Shown here in pieces: positions 18,052-26,738 of a DNA stretch of 64,000 bases. The notes under the pieces are model-generated. The model was not told the DNA's origin. It saw nothing but the letters and a program-made list of their open reading frames with translations, and did not search any database. How positions within the stretch are numbered: the first letter of the stretch is position 1; the number at the start of each line of letters is the position of its first letter. The position numbers and the translations under genes are program-made. The stretch spans positions 186,001 through 250,000 of the forward strand of contig DASZAY010000003.1 of assembly GCA_035944555.1 (NCBI GenBank), written 5' to 3'. Source of the stretch: CADCWK01 sp035944555. Its GTDB lineage: Bacteria; Chloroflexota; Chloroflexia; Thermomicrobiales; UBA6265.

Positions 18052-18080
18052 TTGACACCGTTGTCGCGCCGCCTTAGGCT
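18052..18080 (+). promoter_or_regulatory. Sigma-70-like promoter of the oligosaccharide ABC operon
   Basis: TTGACA (18052-18057), a 17-bp spacer, and TAGGCT (18075-18080). The -35 box is perfect. It predicts a ~225-base untranslated leader before the binding-protein gene at 18313. The rest of the 17876-18312 gap shows no gene. Confidence 0.65.
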
Positions 18081-18312
18081 CAAAACGATTTCACGGACGA
18101 TGGTGAGCGACGCAGGATCGGCACGGTGTTGTCCGTCCAGCGTGGTCGACCGGGCCAGGGTGAATCCGGCCAGTGCGTCTTCCACGGGATACCGCAGGAC
18201 CGCGAGTGGATTCTCGTCCAGCCTCGACTGCCGTCCGGAAGCGACGGGCTCGCCAGGTGGTGAGCCATGGGCACACTGGCATGGCGCCAGAACTCCAAAG
18301 AAGGAGCAGCGA

Positions 18313-20139
18313 ATGTCCCGTCAGCTGTTTACCCGGCGTTCCGTCCTCGGCGCGGCTGGTCTGGGAGTGGCCGGTCTCGGCGCGGCGATGAGCCCGTTCG
18401 CGAATCGTTCCAACGCATCGCCGGGGGGCGGGGCCGCACTCGACCCCGGCTGCTACAGCTGCAGTGGGCCGGCCCCGGCCTACCTCCGCTCGTATCGCCA
18501 GAGCGCGTCGATCCCGACCCCGCGCGAGCAGACGCTGGTCATCGCCCAGCCCCCGACCGTCGTCTTCGACAGCTTCAACCCATACATCCCGAACGGCATG
18601 GCCGGGTCGTACGGGCTGGACCAGGTCTGCTTTGAGCACCTGTTCTACTTCAACTTCGAGACGGGCGAGCTGATCAACGGGATCGGCACCGGCTGGGAGT
18701 ACAACGCCGACTACACCGAGCTCGTCCTTCGGCTGAACCCGAATGCGCGGTGGAGCGACGGGACGCCGCTGACCGCGGACGACATCGTCTTCACGGTCGC
18801 CATGCTCCAGGGCAACGCCTCGCTGTTCACCGCGAGCGGAGTGATCAACAACGTCGAGTCGGCGACCGCCATTGACCCGCAGACTGTCCAGTACCGGCTC
18901 CTGCGGGCCAACCCGCGCTACCACTACGCGTTTATCGCGGGGATCATCGGCGCCGGATTCCTCGTTCAGCCCAAGCACATCTGGGAGAACCAGGACCCGG
19001 CCTCGTTCCCGAACAACCCGCCGGTCCACGCCGGGCCGTATGTCCTGGACCAGGTCCTCCCTGACCAGTTCATGTACATCTGGCGCAAGAACCACGACTA
19101 CTGGAACATCGCCAACCTGAACTGCCAACCCGAGTACGTCATCGTTCGCCAGGAGCAGCCGGTCGACCTGGAAGTCCAGGAGTTCCAGCGGGGCAACCTC
19201 GACACCGGCGGCCCCCTGACGATCGACTACCTCAACCAGCAGGTGATCAAGGCGACGGACGAGTCCGCGATTCTCTTCCCGTTCTCCGATCCCTGTCCGC
19301 GAAGCCTGTTCCCGAACTTCGACGGCCCATCCGGACTGATGGCCATCCCCGAGGGGCGCTGGGCCGTCTCTTACATGATCGACCGGCAGGTCGCCGCCGA
19401 GGTCCTGTCGCAGCCGCCGTCCCAGCCGGCCAAGTTCCCGTGGGCGCCCTATGTCTCCAATGAGCAGTGGAGTGTCCCCGAGATCCAGCAGCAGCACGAT
19501 TTCACCTTCGACATGAACCGGGCGGCCGAGTTGCTGGACGCGGCCGGCGCGACCCTGGTCGATGGGCGGCGCCAGCTCAACGGCCAACCGCTGAACGTCC
19601 AGATCATCACGCCGGTAGTCGTCACCGATCCGGGCTACCAGATCGCTGACATGCTGCGGCTGAACGCCGCCGAACTCGGGCTGGAGATGACGCTGAGCAG
19701 TCTCCAGGGCGGAACCCATGGTGACGTCCACGCCTTCGGGGACTACGACATCAACGCTCAGTGGATGTGCGGCCTGGTCTTCGACCCGGTCCAGATGTAC
19801 GACGACTTCCTGATGCGGGACTACGTGCCGGTCGGTGAGCGGGCCATCAGCAACCTGAACCGGGTCCAACTGCCGGAATTCGACGAGGTCGTGACCCGGC
19901 TGGAAGCGGCCGACCCGGCCGACCCGGCCAACAAGCCGGATTTCGACCGGGCGCTGGAGCTGTACTTCGAGGGGCTGCCGGTGATCCCGACCGCCCAGAC
20001 CGCCTTCTCGTTCCTCTACAACACCAAGACATGGACCGGCTGGCCTACCCCCGAGGACCGTTACGGCATCGGGGCAAGCTGGTGGTCCCAGTTCCGGTTC
20101 GTGATCGGGCGCCTCCAGCCCGCCGCCGCCGCCCAGTAG
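18313..20139 (+). CDS. Tat-exported ABC solute-binding protein (SBP family 5) of oligosaccharide operon
   Basis: A 608-residue binding protein. ATG 18313 follows AAGGAG at 18301-18306. The signal is FTRRSVLGAAGLGVAGLGAA; unlike copies 1-3 there is no ATP linker, and the mature start has LDPGCYSCSG with a close cysteine pair. The SBP fold shows ARWSDGTPLTADDIVFTVAML and PPVHAGPYVLDQV. The operon holds both permeases, both ATPases and a DUF6259 hydrolase-like protein, so the ligand is more likely an oligosaccharide than a peptide, as known for several family 5 systems in Thermotogae and Chloroflexota. It is first in the operon. Confidence 0.92.
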   Translation: MSRQLFTRRSVLGAAGLGVAGLGAAMSPFANRSNASPGGGAALDPGCYSCSGPAPAYLRSYRQSASIPTPREQTLVIAQPPTVVFDSFNPYIPNGMAGSYGLDQVCFEHLFYFNFETGELINGIGTGWEYNADYTELVLRLNPNARWSDGTPLTADDIVFTVAMLQGNASLFTASGVINNVESATAIDPQTVQYRLLRANPRYHYAFIAGIIGAGFLVQPKHIWENQDPASFPNNPPVHAGPYVLDQVLPDQFMYIWRKNHDYWNIANLNCQPEYVIVRQEQPVDLEVQEFQRGNLDTGGPLTIDYLNQQVIKATDESAILFPFSDPCPRSLFPNFDGPSGLMAIPEGRWAVSYMIDRQVAAEVLSQPPSQPAKFPWAPYVSNEQWSVPEIQQQHDFTFDMNRAAELLDAAGATLVDGRRQLNGQPLNVQIITPVVVTDPGYQIADMLRLNAAELGLEMTLSSLQGGTHGDVHAFGDYDINAQWMCGLVFDPVQMYDDFLMRDYVPVGERAISNLNRVQLPEFDEVVTRLEAADPADPANKPDFDRALELYFEGLPVIPTAQTAFSFLYNTKTWTGWPTPEDRYGIGASWWSQFRFVIGRLQPAAAAQ

Positions 20140-20199
20140 TGCCGGCGTTCCCGGCACGGGTGTGTCGGGGAATGGGTGGCGCCGCCACTCGTTCCCCGG
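20139..20199 (+). terminator. Two intercistronic hairpins after the binding-protein gene
   Basis: Hairpin 1 is GTGCCGG/CCGGCAC (20139-20157), overlapping the stop codon. Hairpin 2 has 16-base arms 20165-20180 and 20184-20199 with G-U pairs and a 3-base loop. No U-tract follows, so partial attenuation or 3'-end protection is more likely than full stop, as the operon continues. Confidence 0.5.
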
Positions 20200-20232
20200 C
20201 GCGCTCTGGCCGGAGGAACGGATTGCTCAGTC

Positions 20233-21324
20233 ATGACGATCTCGGTCGAGACCATCGAGGCGAAGAGCGCGGACAACCGGTCGCCGGTCGATACCCGGCG
20301 CAAGGGACGGTTGAACCCGGTCGTGGCGTATCTGCTCCGCCGGCTCGGGATCTACCTCCTCACGCTGTGGGGCGCGATCACGCTTTCCTTTCTCTTTTTC
20401 CGGCTGATCCCCGGCGACCCGATCAGCGCGTTCGTGACGTCGATGGAGTCCCAGGGGCGCTACGGGGCGGGCGATTCCAGCGAGCAGGTCGTCGAGTACT
20501 ACCGCCAGCAATTCGGCCTGGACGGCACCCTGTTGGAGCAGTACCTCCGCTACATGGAGCGGGTCGTATTCCACTTCGACTTCGGCCCGTCGCTCGTCTC
20601 GTATCCCACTCCATCGACCGATTTGATCATGCGGGCCCTGCCCTGGACGCTCGGGCTGGTCGGCGCCGCGACCATTCTGTCGTGGGTCATCGGGGTGCTG
20701 CTCGGGACGCTGCTCGGCTGGACCCGGTCGTCGTGGATCTCCCGCTGGTCGACCAACCTCAGCCTCGGCGTGTCGCATATCCACGCCTATTTCATCGCGC
20801 TGCTCTTCGTCTATGCCTTTGCCTACTGGAACCCGTGGTTACCGGCCAGTGGTGCCTATGACGCCCGGATCGAGCCCGGCTGGAGCCTCGATTTCATCGG
20901 AAGCATCATCAAGCACGGGACCCTGCCGGTCCTTTCGATCGCGCTCGTCGGCGCGACCGGCTGGATGATCTCGACCCGTGCACTGGTCGTGGCCATCCTT
21001 GGTGAGGACTATCTGACCTTCGCGGCGGCCAAGGGCTTGTCCCGCTGGCGGATCCTGACACGCTATGTCATGCGAAACGCCTGGTTGCCACAGGTCGCGG
21101 CACTGGGAATCACACTCGGCGGCGTCGTCGGCGGCTCGGTCCTGATCGAGAACCTGTTCCGCTATCCCGGGCTGGGAGCCTTGCTGGTCAATGCCCTTGG
21201 CGTCCGCGACCTGAACACGGCCCAGGCGGTGGTTTCGCTGCTGATCGTGTTCGTCCTGACCGCCAACCTGATCATCGACCTGCTCCTGCCATTGCTCGAC
21301 CCGCGCGTGCGCCAGCACCGCTAG
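20233..21324 (+). CDS. ABC transporter permease, DppB/OppB type (oligosaccharide operon)
   Basis: About 363 residues from ATG 20233; an earlier in-frame ATG at 20176 lies inside the hairpin and is less likely. It opens the membrane part with VVAYLLRRLGIYLLTLWGAITLSFLFFRLIPGDP, the DppB signature helix and loop. The EAA region is TFAAAKGLSRWRILTRYVMRN, and it ends TANLIIDLLLPLLDPRVRQHR. About six helices. It is somewhat longer than usual because of the periplasmic segment after helix 1 (SMESQGRYGAGDSS...). It forms the channel with the next gene product, which begins 17 bases later. Confidence 0.92.
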   Translation: MTISVETIEAKSADNRSPVDTRRKGRLNPVVAYLLRRLGIYLLTLWGAITLSFLFFRLIPGDPISAFVTSMESQGRYGAGDSSEQVVEYYRQQFGLDGTLLEQYLRYMERVVFHFDFGPSLVSYPTPSTDLIMRALPWTLGLVGAATILSWVIGVLLGTLLGWTRSSWISRWSTNLSLGVSHIHAYFIALLFVYAFAYWNPWLPASGAYDARIEPGWSLDFIGSIIKHGTLPVLSIALVGATGWMISTRALVVAILGEDYLTFAAAKGLSRWRILTRYVMRNAWLPQVAALGITLGGVVGGSVLIENLFRYPGLGALLVNALGVRDLNTAQAVVSLLIVFVLTANLIIDLLLPLLDPRVRQHR

Positions 21325-21341
21325 ACCGTCAGGAGGTATCC

Positions 21342-22199
21342 GTGGCGTTCATCAATACCTGGCGCCAGAGCGGCCAGTTCCGGTTCGGGGTCATCGTCCT
21401 CTCGCTCCTGATCCTGATGGGTGTGTTCCATCAGCTGCTGATCCGGCTGCACATCGGCGATACGGACCCGCGCCAGATTGGCGCCTTCGGCATCCTGGAG
21501 AGCCCGAGCTGGGCGCATCCGTTCGGGACCGATCCCTATGGCCGCGACTGGCTGGCGATGAACCTGCTCGGGCTCCCGTCGTCGCTGCTCGTCGCCGGGA
21601 TCGCGGGGCTGATCTCGACGGTGATCGGCGCGGTCGTCGGCTTCGTCTCGGGCTACAAGGGCGGCAAGACCGACGCGAGCCTGCGGACGATGACCGACAT
21701 GCTGCTGGTCATCCCGACGCTGCCGCTGATCCTGACGCTGGGCGCCTATGCCCGTGGCCTGTCGGTCCTGGAGCTGGCGCTGGTGCTGGCCGCCTTCAGC
21801 TGGCCGTTTGCCGCCCGCGTGATCCGGAGCCAGGTGCTGAGCCTGCGCGAGCGGCCCTATGTCGAGCTGTCGAAGATCTCCGACCTCAAGGACCGGCAGA
21901 TCATCTTCCAGGACATCCTGCCGAACATGATGCCCTACCTCGGGATCGGCCTGGCGACGTCATCGGTCGGCGCCGCTTTCGCTCTGGTCGGTCTGACGAT
22001 CATCGGCCTCGCCCCTAGCGGTGTGCTTGACCTCGGCACCCTGCTGAGCCTGGCGCTGGAATGGGGCGCGCTCAGCCTGCAGCAGTGGACGTTGTTCTTC
22101 GCTCCGATGACGCTCCTGATCCTGCTGTTCCTCGGCGCCGCCTTCATCAGCCAGGGCCTGGAGCAGGTCTACAACCCGCGCCTCCGCGGCCAGCAGTAG
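21342..22199 (+). CDS. ABC transporter permease, DppC/OppC type (oligosaccharide operon)
   Basis: A 285-residue permease with GTG start at 21342, right behind AGGAGG (21331-21336). It has FGVIVLSLLILMGVFHQLLI as first helix, then HPFGTDPYGRDWLAMNLLG, the DppC signature. The EAA-loop part reads VELSKISDLKDRQIIFQDILPN, in which the usual A-x-G is replaced by KISD, a mild divergence. It ends QGLEQVYNPRLRGQQ. It pairs with the DppB-type subunit and is followed after 17 bases by the first ATPase gene. Confidence 0.9.
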   Translation: MAFINTWRQSGQFRFGVIVLSLLILMGVFHQLLIRLHIGDTDPRQIGAFGILESPSWAHPFGTDPYGRDWLAMNLLGLPSSLLVAGIAGLISTVIGAVVGFVSGYKGGKTDASLRTMTDMLLVIPTLPLILTLGAYARGLSVLELALVLAAFSWPFAARVIRSQVLSLRERPYVELSKISDLKDRQIIFQDILPNMMPYLGIGLATSSVGAAFALVGLTIIGLAPSGVLDLGTLLSLALEWGALSLQQWTLFFAPMTLLILLFLGAAFISQGLEQVYNPRLRGQQ

Positions 22200-22216
22200 G
22201 GAGACGAGGACGCGCG

Positions 22217-23365
22217 ATGGCGACCCACACACCAACCGAAGCGACCGGATCCGGCGTGATCCCGGTGTCCGACCCGGCCCGCCGGGAACCCGTCCTCACG
22301 ATCGAGGATCTCGACGTCCACTTCCCCGCCAACGATGGCTCGGTCGCGCGGGTCGTCGACCGGCTCCGCCTGACGGTCAACCGGAACGAGATCATCGGGA
22401 TCGCCGGCGAGTCGGGCTCCGGCAAGACGACGCTGGTCGAGGCGATCCTGGGGATCAGCCGCTTCCCGAACCGTCGGCTCAACGGCCGGGTGCTGTTCGA
22501 GACGCGGACGCGCGGCCAGGTCGATCTCGCCACCATCTCTGCCCGGCAGATGCGCCGGCTGCGGCTGGAGGAGATCGCCTACATCCCTCAGGGGTCAATG
22601 AACTCGCTCAACCCCGTCCTGCGGGTCGGCGACCAGATCGCCGACGGGATGATCGACCATGGCGTCCCGGCCGGTCAGGCCCGGGGTCGTGTCCCCGAGC
22701 TGCTGGAGCGGGTGGGACTGGAGGCACGCGTCGCCCGGCTGTTCCCCCACGAGCTGTCGGGCGGGATGAAGCAGCGGGTGATCATCGCGATCGCCATCGC
22801 GATGAGTCCGTCTCTGATCGTGGCCGACGAGCCGACGACCGCGCTCGACGTCAACGTCCAGCGCCGGATCCTGGAGACGCTGGCCCGGCTGCGCGACGAG
22901 ATGCAGGTGGCCATCATGCTGGTCAGCCACGACATGGCCGTCCACGCCCAGCTCGTCGACCGGGTCGGGATCATGTACGCCGGGCAGATCGTCGAGACCG
23001 GTGAGGTTCGCGAGGCGGTCAAGCGGCCGATGCACCCCTACACCGCCGGGCTGATGCAGGCGATCCCCTCGATCGACCGTCCCCGGGCGCGTATGGAAGG
23101 CATCCGCGGCGCGACGCCGAGTCCGCGGAACTGGCCAGAGGGTTGCCGGTTCCACGACCGGTGCCCACGGGCGATGCCGGTCTGCCGGACCATCCCCCCG
23201 CTGCTCGCCGAGCCGGTCGCCGGGAGGCGCGAAGGTGTGACCGGCCCGGTCGATGTCATCGCCGGACGTCAGGTCGCCTGCCACCTGTATCCGGAGTCGA
23301 CTCCGCCCGAGGCTCGCTCGGATGGGTCCGGTCGCCCGGCCGCGACCACGGAGGCCGCCCGATGA
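22217..23365 (+). CDS. ABC transporter ATPase, DppD/OppD type
   Basis: A 382-residue ATPase. Walker A is GESGSGKTT (residues 64-72), signature LSGGMKQR, Walker B LIVADEPTTALD, switch histidine in VSHD. The C-terminal oligopeptide-transporter domain has RGATPSPRNWPEGCRFHDRCPRAMPVC-type cysteine spacing (C-x6-C-x6-C) seen in DppD/OppD subunits. It energises transport through the two permeases upstream. ATG 22217 has GAGACGAGGA before it. The stop overlaps the next ATG by four bases (ATGA), indicating translational coupling with the partner ATPase. Confidence 0.95.
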   Translation: MATHTPTEATGSGVIPVSDPARREPVLTIEDLDVHFPANDGSVARVVDRLRLTVNRNEIIGIAGESGSGKTTLVEAILGISRFPNRRLNGRVLFETRTRGQVDLATISARQMRRLRLEEIAYIPQGSMNSLNPVLRVGDQIADGMIDHGVPAGQARGRVPELLERVGLEARVARLFPHELSGGMKQRVIIAIAIAMSPSLIVADEPTTALDVNVQRRILETLARLRDEMQVAIMLVSHDMAVHAQLVDRVGIMYAGQIVETGEVREAVKRPMHPYTAGLMQAIPSIDRPRARMEGIRGATPSPRNWPEGCRFHDRCPRAMPVCRTIPPLLAEPVAGRREGVTGPVDVIAGRQVACHLYPESTPPEARSDGSGRPAATTEAAR

Positions 23366-24249
23366 CTGACGCGAAAACCACCCCGCCATCGACCAACGCG
23401 ACCCCCATCCTCGAGCTGCGCGACGCGACGACCGTATTCGGACATGGGGCCGACGCGACCGTCGCCAACGACCGGGTCTCCCTGGTCATCCCCGAATCCC
23501 CGCCCAGCCTTGTCAGCATCGTGGGCGAGAGCGGCTCCGGCAAGACGACGGCGGCCCGGACGCTCCTCGGGTTGCAGCAGCCGACCGGCGGGCAGGCGCT
23601 CTGGCGGGGACAGGATATCTACAAGCTGGACGGCAAGGGACGGACGGCCTTCCGTCGCGATGTCCAGGCGGTCTTCCAGGACCCGTACGGCATCTTCAAC
23701 CCGTTCTACAAGGTCGACCGGGTCTTCGACATCATCATGAAGCGGTTCGGGATCGGGTCCGGCAAGGCGGATCGGCGCGAGCTGATCGAGGAGGCGCTCC
23801 GGGCCGTCAGCCTGCGACCGCACGATGTCCTCGGACGCTACCCGCATCAGCTGTCCGGCGGTGAGCGCCAGCGCGTGATGCTGGCCCGGGCCTGGATGAT
23901 CAAGCCGCGGGTGATCATCGCCGACGAGGCGATCTCGATGCTCGACGTGGCCGTCCGCGCCATCGTCATGAACATCCTGCTGGACTTCCGCGAGCAGCTC
24001 GGGATCTCGACCATCTTCATCACGCACGACCTGTCGGCCGCCCACTACCTCGGCGGCGACATGCTGGTCATGCGACGGGGCAAGGTCGTCGAGCGCGGCG
24101 AGGTCGACCAGATCCTCCAGCGGCCGACGCATGCCTACACCCGTCTGCTCCTGGAATCCATCCCGTCTCCCGATCCCGACTCCCGCTGGGCGACCTCTGC
24201 AGACGACCTCGCCCGGCTGGAGCAGGATGCCGGGGTCGCCGCGACCTGA
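23362..24249 (+). CDS. ABC transporter ATPase, DppF/OppF type
   Basis: A 295-residue ATPase coupled to the previous gene by an ATGA overlap. Walker A GESGSGKTT (55-63), Q-loop AVFQDPYGIFNPFYKV, signature LSGGERQR, Walker B VIIADEAISMLDVA and H-loop ITHD are all present. Walker B has DEAISMLD rather than the common DEPTSALD, but keeps the catalytic glutamate. The usual C-terminal cysteine cluster is missing, so it is shorter than typical OppF. It should form a heterodimer with the DppD-type subunit. Because the 8-10 kb permease cluster has no ATPases, these two might serve both systems. Confidence 0.94.
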   Translation: MTDAKTTPPSTNATPILELRDATTVFGHGADATVANDRVSLVIPESPPSLVSIVGESGSGKTTAARTLLGLQQPTGGQALWRGQDIYKLDGKGRTAFRRDVQAVFQDPYGIFNPFYKVDRVFDIIMKRFGIGSGKADRRELIEEALRAVSLRPHDVLGRYPHQLSGGERQRVMLARAWMIKPRVIIADEAISMLDVAVRAIVMNILLDFREQLGISTIFITHDLSAAHYLGGDMLVMRRGKVVERGEVDQILQRPTHAYTRLLLESIPSPDPDSRWATSADDLARLEQDAGVAAT

Positions 24250-24314
24250 CGCGATCACACGGTCAACCAGTCTCTGTCCTCACCTGTCTGTGTCCCCATA
24301 AGGAAGGAAGCTCC

Positions 24315-26573
24315 GTGGCTCCTGGGATCGTCCTCGGCAATGAGGCCATCGCGATCACGCTCGACGATGCGACCGGCGCCATCACGCAGATCGTCAACCG
24401 GGAGCGGGAGCTGAATCTGGTGGCGGTTCCGGGTGACGGGATCCCCTGGCGGGTCGAGCTGCAGGTCGACGGGGCGTCGACCTGGGTGTCGTCGTTCACC
24501 CGGTTCGACTGGGACCGGGACGAGGCGGAGGGTCGCCTCGATCTGCGCTGGGAGACCGACCATGGCATCCGCGTCCGGGCGACCGTCGGGGTCACGACCG
24601 AGAGCGGCGTGGCGTTCCGCGTCGCGGTCGATGCGGACCCGGGGGTCGTCATCGACAAGGTCGAGTACCCACGGGTGACCGGGGTCGGCGACCTGCACCC
24701 AATCGCGGACTCAGTGCTGGTCCATAGCCAGTCGACCGGGTTCCTGTTCCGCCGCCCGCTGGACCTGTTTGAGACCACTCCCCGGCGGGACGGACTGCGC
24801 TACTCGCCCTATCCCGAGGCCTACAACGGCTCGACCACCCAACTCTGGACGTACTACGCCGAGGGCATCGGTGGCTTTCTCCTCCGGGCCGAAGATCCGG
24901 ACTGCGCGCTCAAGTGGCTGAACGTCTTCAAGGTCGCGGACGGCGGATCGCTGGAGTGCTCGGTCATGCACCAGCAGCCGGACATCCGGCCGGGCAACGC
25001 GTTCGAGGTCCCCTACCCCATTGTGGTCGAGACAACGGTCGAGGGAACGTGGTATGAGGCGGCCGAACGGTACAAGACGTGGGCCGTCCGCCAGCCGTGG
25101 GCAAGCCGCGGCCGGCTGGCGGATCGGGAGGATCGCCCCGGCTGGCTGCTGGACGAGGTCGGGTTCGCGACGTTTGGCGTCAACGCGGCCGCTGACCGGT
25201 CCGCCTGGCTGGACCGATTCCACGGGATCACGGACGAACCCGTCTTTCACATCCTCGGGGTGAACTGGCCGAAGTGGACGACCGGCTATGGCCGCAGCCA
25301 CCCCGGTGGCCGGGACGACTGGTTCCCGGCCCAGTTCTCCGAGGCCAACCTGGAGACGATCCGGCGCAACGGCGACCGGTGGGCGGCGTTCGAGTTCGAC
25401 CTGCTGCTCGATGAGGGGCGTTCGGAGAGCGAGGCGATCGTCGCCAACCGCAGCGTCCTTCCGCCGGAGCGATACTCCTTCGATCACTATCCGTTCTGGC
25501 TGCAGTGCCCGGCGGCGCCGTACATCGGCCCGCTCCACGAGTGGCGCGACGCGACGCTGTCCCGGGACTACGAGGTCGATGCGCTCTACTACGACATCTC
25601 GTGCCCCAACCGCCTGCCCGGATGCCGCGACGCCAGTCATGGTCATCCGGTTGGCGGTGGTGCCTGGATGATCGCGGCCGAGCAGCAGATGTATGGCCGG
25701 ACCCGGGTGGCGGCGAGTGCGGCGCGCGGCGCCTATGTCGCGCAGGGAACCGAGCTGGCCCACGAGGGGTTCGTCGGCACGCTGGACTACTACCAGGCCC
25801 GGGCCGAGGCCAGCCCCTGCTCGATCTTCGAGGCGGACTTCTTCCGAGACTGGATCGTCGACGGCCGCGCCGAGAAGGTGCCGCTGTTCGCCTTCATCTA
25901 CCACGAGTATGGGCCGGTCCGGCTGGACGGCTGGGCCAAGCTGTCGAAGGAGACGGGCGACCTGTTCTATTGGGTCGGCGCACGGGTCGGGCTCTGGGGC
26001 GGCCTGTTCGAGCTGAACTACGAGTTCAGCGACCTCGAGGCGCTGGAGGGTTTCAGCGACCACCCGGACGAGCACTACGCCGACCTGATCCCCCGCGCCT
26101 ACGAGGTCGATCCAGGCAAGGTCGCCTTCACCCGGGAACTGGCCCGCGCCCGAACGGGCTTCGGGAACCCGTGGCTGGTCTACGGCGAGATGCTCCGGCC
26201 GCTGGATCTCGCCGCCGAGCCGATCGAGCTCGACTACCACCTCTACAACCTGCACGAGGGGCACGTCGCGCACGACTTCAAGGGGACGATGACGGTGGAC
26301 GACCTAATCCACGCCACCTGGCGCGCCCCGGACGGCCGGATCGGGTTTGCCTTCGTCAACCTCCGCCCGGACGGCGACCGGACGCTGCCGCTGACGATCG
26401 ACCCGGCCACTTACGGCATCCCGGCCGGCATGCCTGTCACCTTCACCCGCCTAACCAGTGACGGTCGGGCCGAGTTGCACGCGGCCACTGGCGCCGTGGC
26501 CATTAACGCCACGCTTCCCGCTCGCCGCGTCGTCATCGTCGAGATGACGCTCTCACAGTCCAGCGAAACCTGA
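24315..26573 (+). CDS. DUF6259-like / GH-type putative glycoside hydrolase, cytoplasmic
   Basis: A 752-residue protein started at GTG 24315, behind AGGAAGGAAG. The N-terminal ~230 residues look like a beta-sandwich (ITLDDATGAITQIVNRERELNL...), and the middle like a TIM barrel: WYEAAERYKTWAVRQPW, FHILGVNWPKWTTGYGRSHPGG, then ALYYDISCPNRLPGC and IFEADFFRDWIVDGRAEKVPLF. The end is another beta domain. This order recalls DUF6259 and GH101-like proteins that act on glycans. Acidic candidates in DISC and FEADFF are unproven catalysts. There is no signal peptide, so it should cut imported sugar inside the cell. It is the last gene of the transporter operon. The family call is moderate, the carbohydrate role inferred. 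Confidence 0.75.
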   Translation: MAPGIVLGNEAIAITLDDATGAITQIVNRERELNLVAVPGDGIPWRVELQVDGASTWVSSFTRFDWDRDEAEGRLDLRWETDHGIRVRATVGVTTESGVAFRVAVDADPGVVIDKVEYPRVTGVGDLHPIADSVLVHSQSTGFLFRRPLDLFETTPRRDGLRYSPYPEAYNGSTTQLWTYYAEGIGGFLLRAEDPDCALKWLNVFKVADGGSLECSVMHQQPDIRPGNAFEVPYPIVVETTVEGTWYEAAERYKTWAVRQPWASRGRLADREDRPGWLLDEVGFATFGVNAAADRSAWLDRFHGITDEPVFHILGVNWPKWTTGYGRSHPGGRDDWFPAQFSEANLETIRRNGDRWAAFEFDLLLDEGRSESEAIVANRSVLPPERYSFDHYPFWLQCPAAPYIGPLHEWRDATLSRDYEVDALYYDISCPNRLPGCRDASHGHPVGGGAWMIAAEQQMYGRTRVAASAARGAYVAQGTELAHEGFVGTLDYYQARAEASPCSIFEADFFRDWIVDGRAEKVPLFAFIYHEYGPVRLDGWAKLSKETGDLFYWVGARVGLWGGLFELNYEFSDLEALEGFSDHPDEHYADLIPRAYEVDPGKVAFTRELARARTGFGNPWLVYGEMLRPLDLAAEPIELDYHLYNLHEGHVAHDFKGTMTVDDLIHATWRAPDGRIGFAFVNLRPDGDRTLPLTIDPATYGIPAGMPVTFTRLTSDGRAELHAATGAVAINATLPARRVVIVEMTLSQSSET

Positions 26574-26699
26574 TCGATACCGAACGCTCAGGCGCGCACA
26601 CTTCTGAAGCTGGTCGCCCATGATCCGAATCTCGTCGCGAGTGTCGTCCATCACGCAGCGGACTGATCGCCGGACCGAAGCGGGAATGGGACACATAAG

Positions 26700-26727
26700 G
26701 CGGGCGAGTCATCGATGACTCGCCCGC
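26700..26727. terminator. Perfect palindromic bidirectional terminator
   Basis: A 28-base perfect palindrome with GCGGGCGAGTCATC as its left arm and the exact complement as its right arm. It lies between the convergent DUF6259-like gene (ending 26573) and thyX (ending 26739), and can serve both strands. No U-tract. Confidence 0.7.
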
Positions 26728-26738
26728 TGGCTCATCCT

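Noticed and set aside
18091..20157. A 688-codon minus-strand frame opposite the sugar-operon binding protein
   Set aside because: Antisense shadow; the plus-strand gene has a Tat signal, a good ribosome site and operon context.
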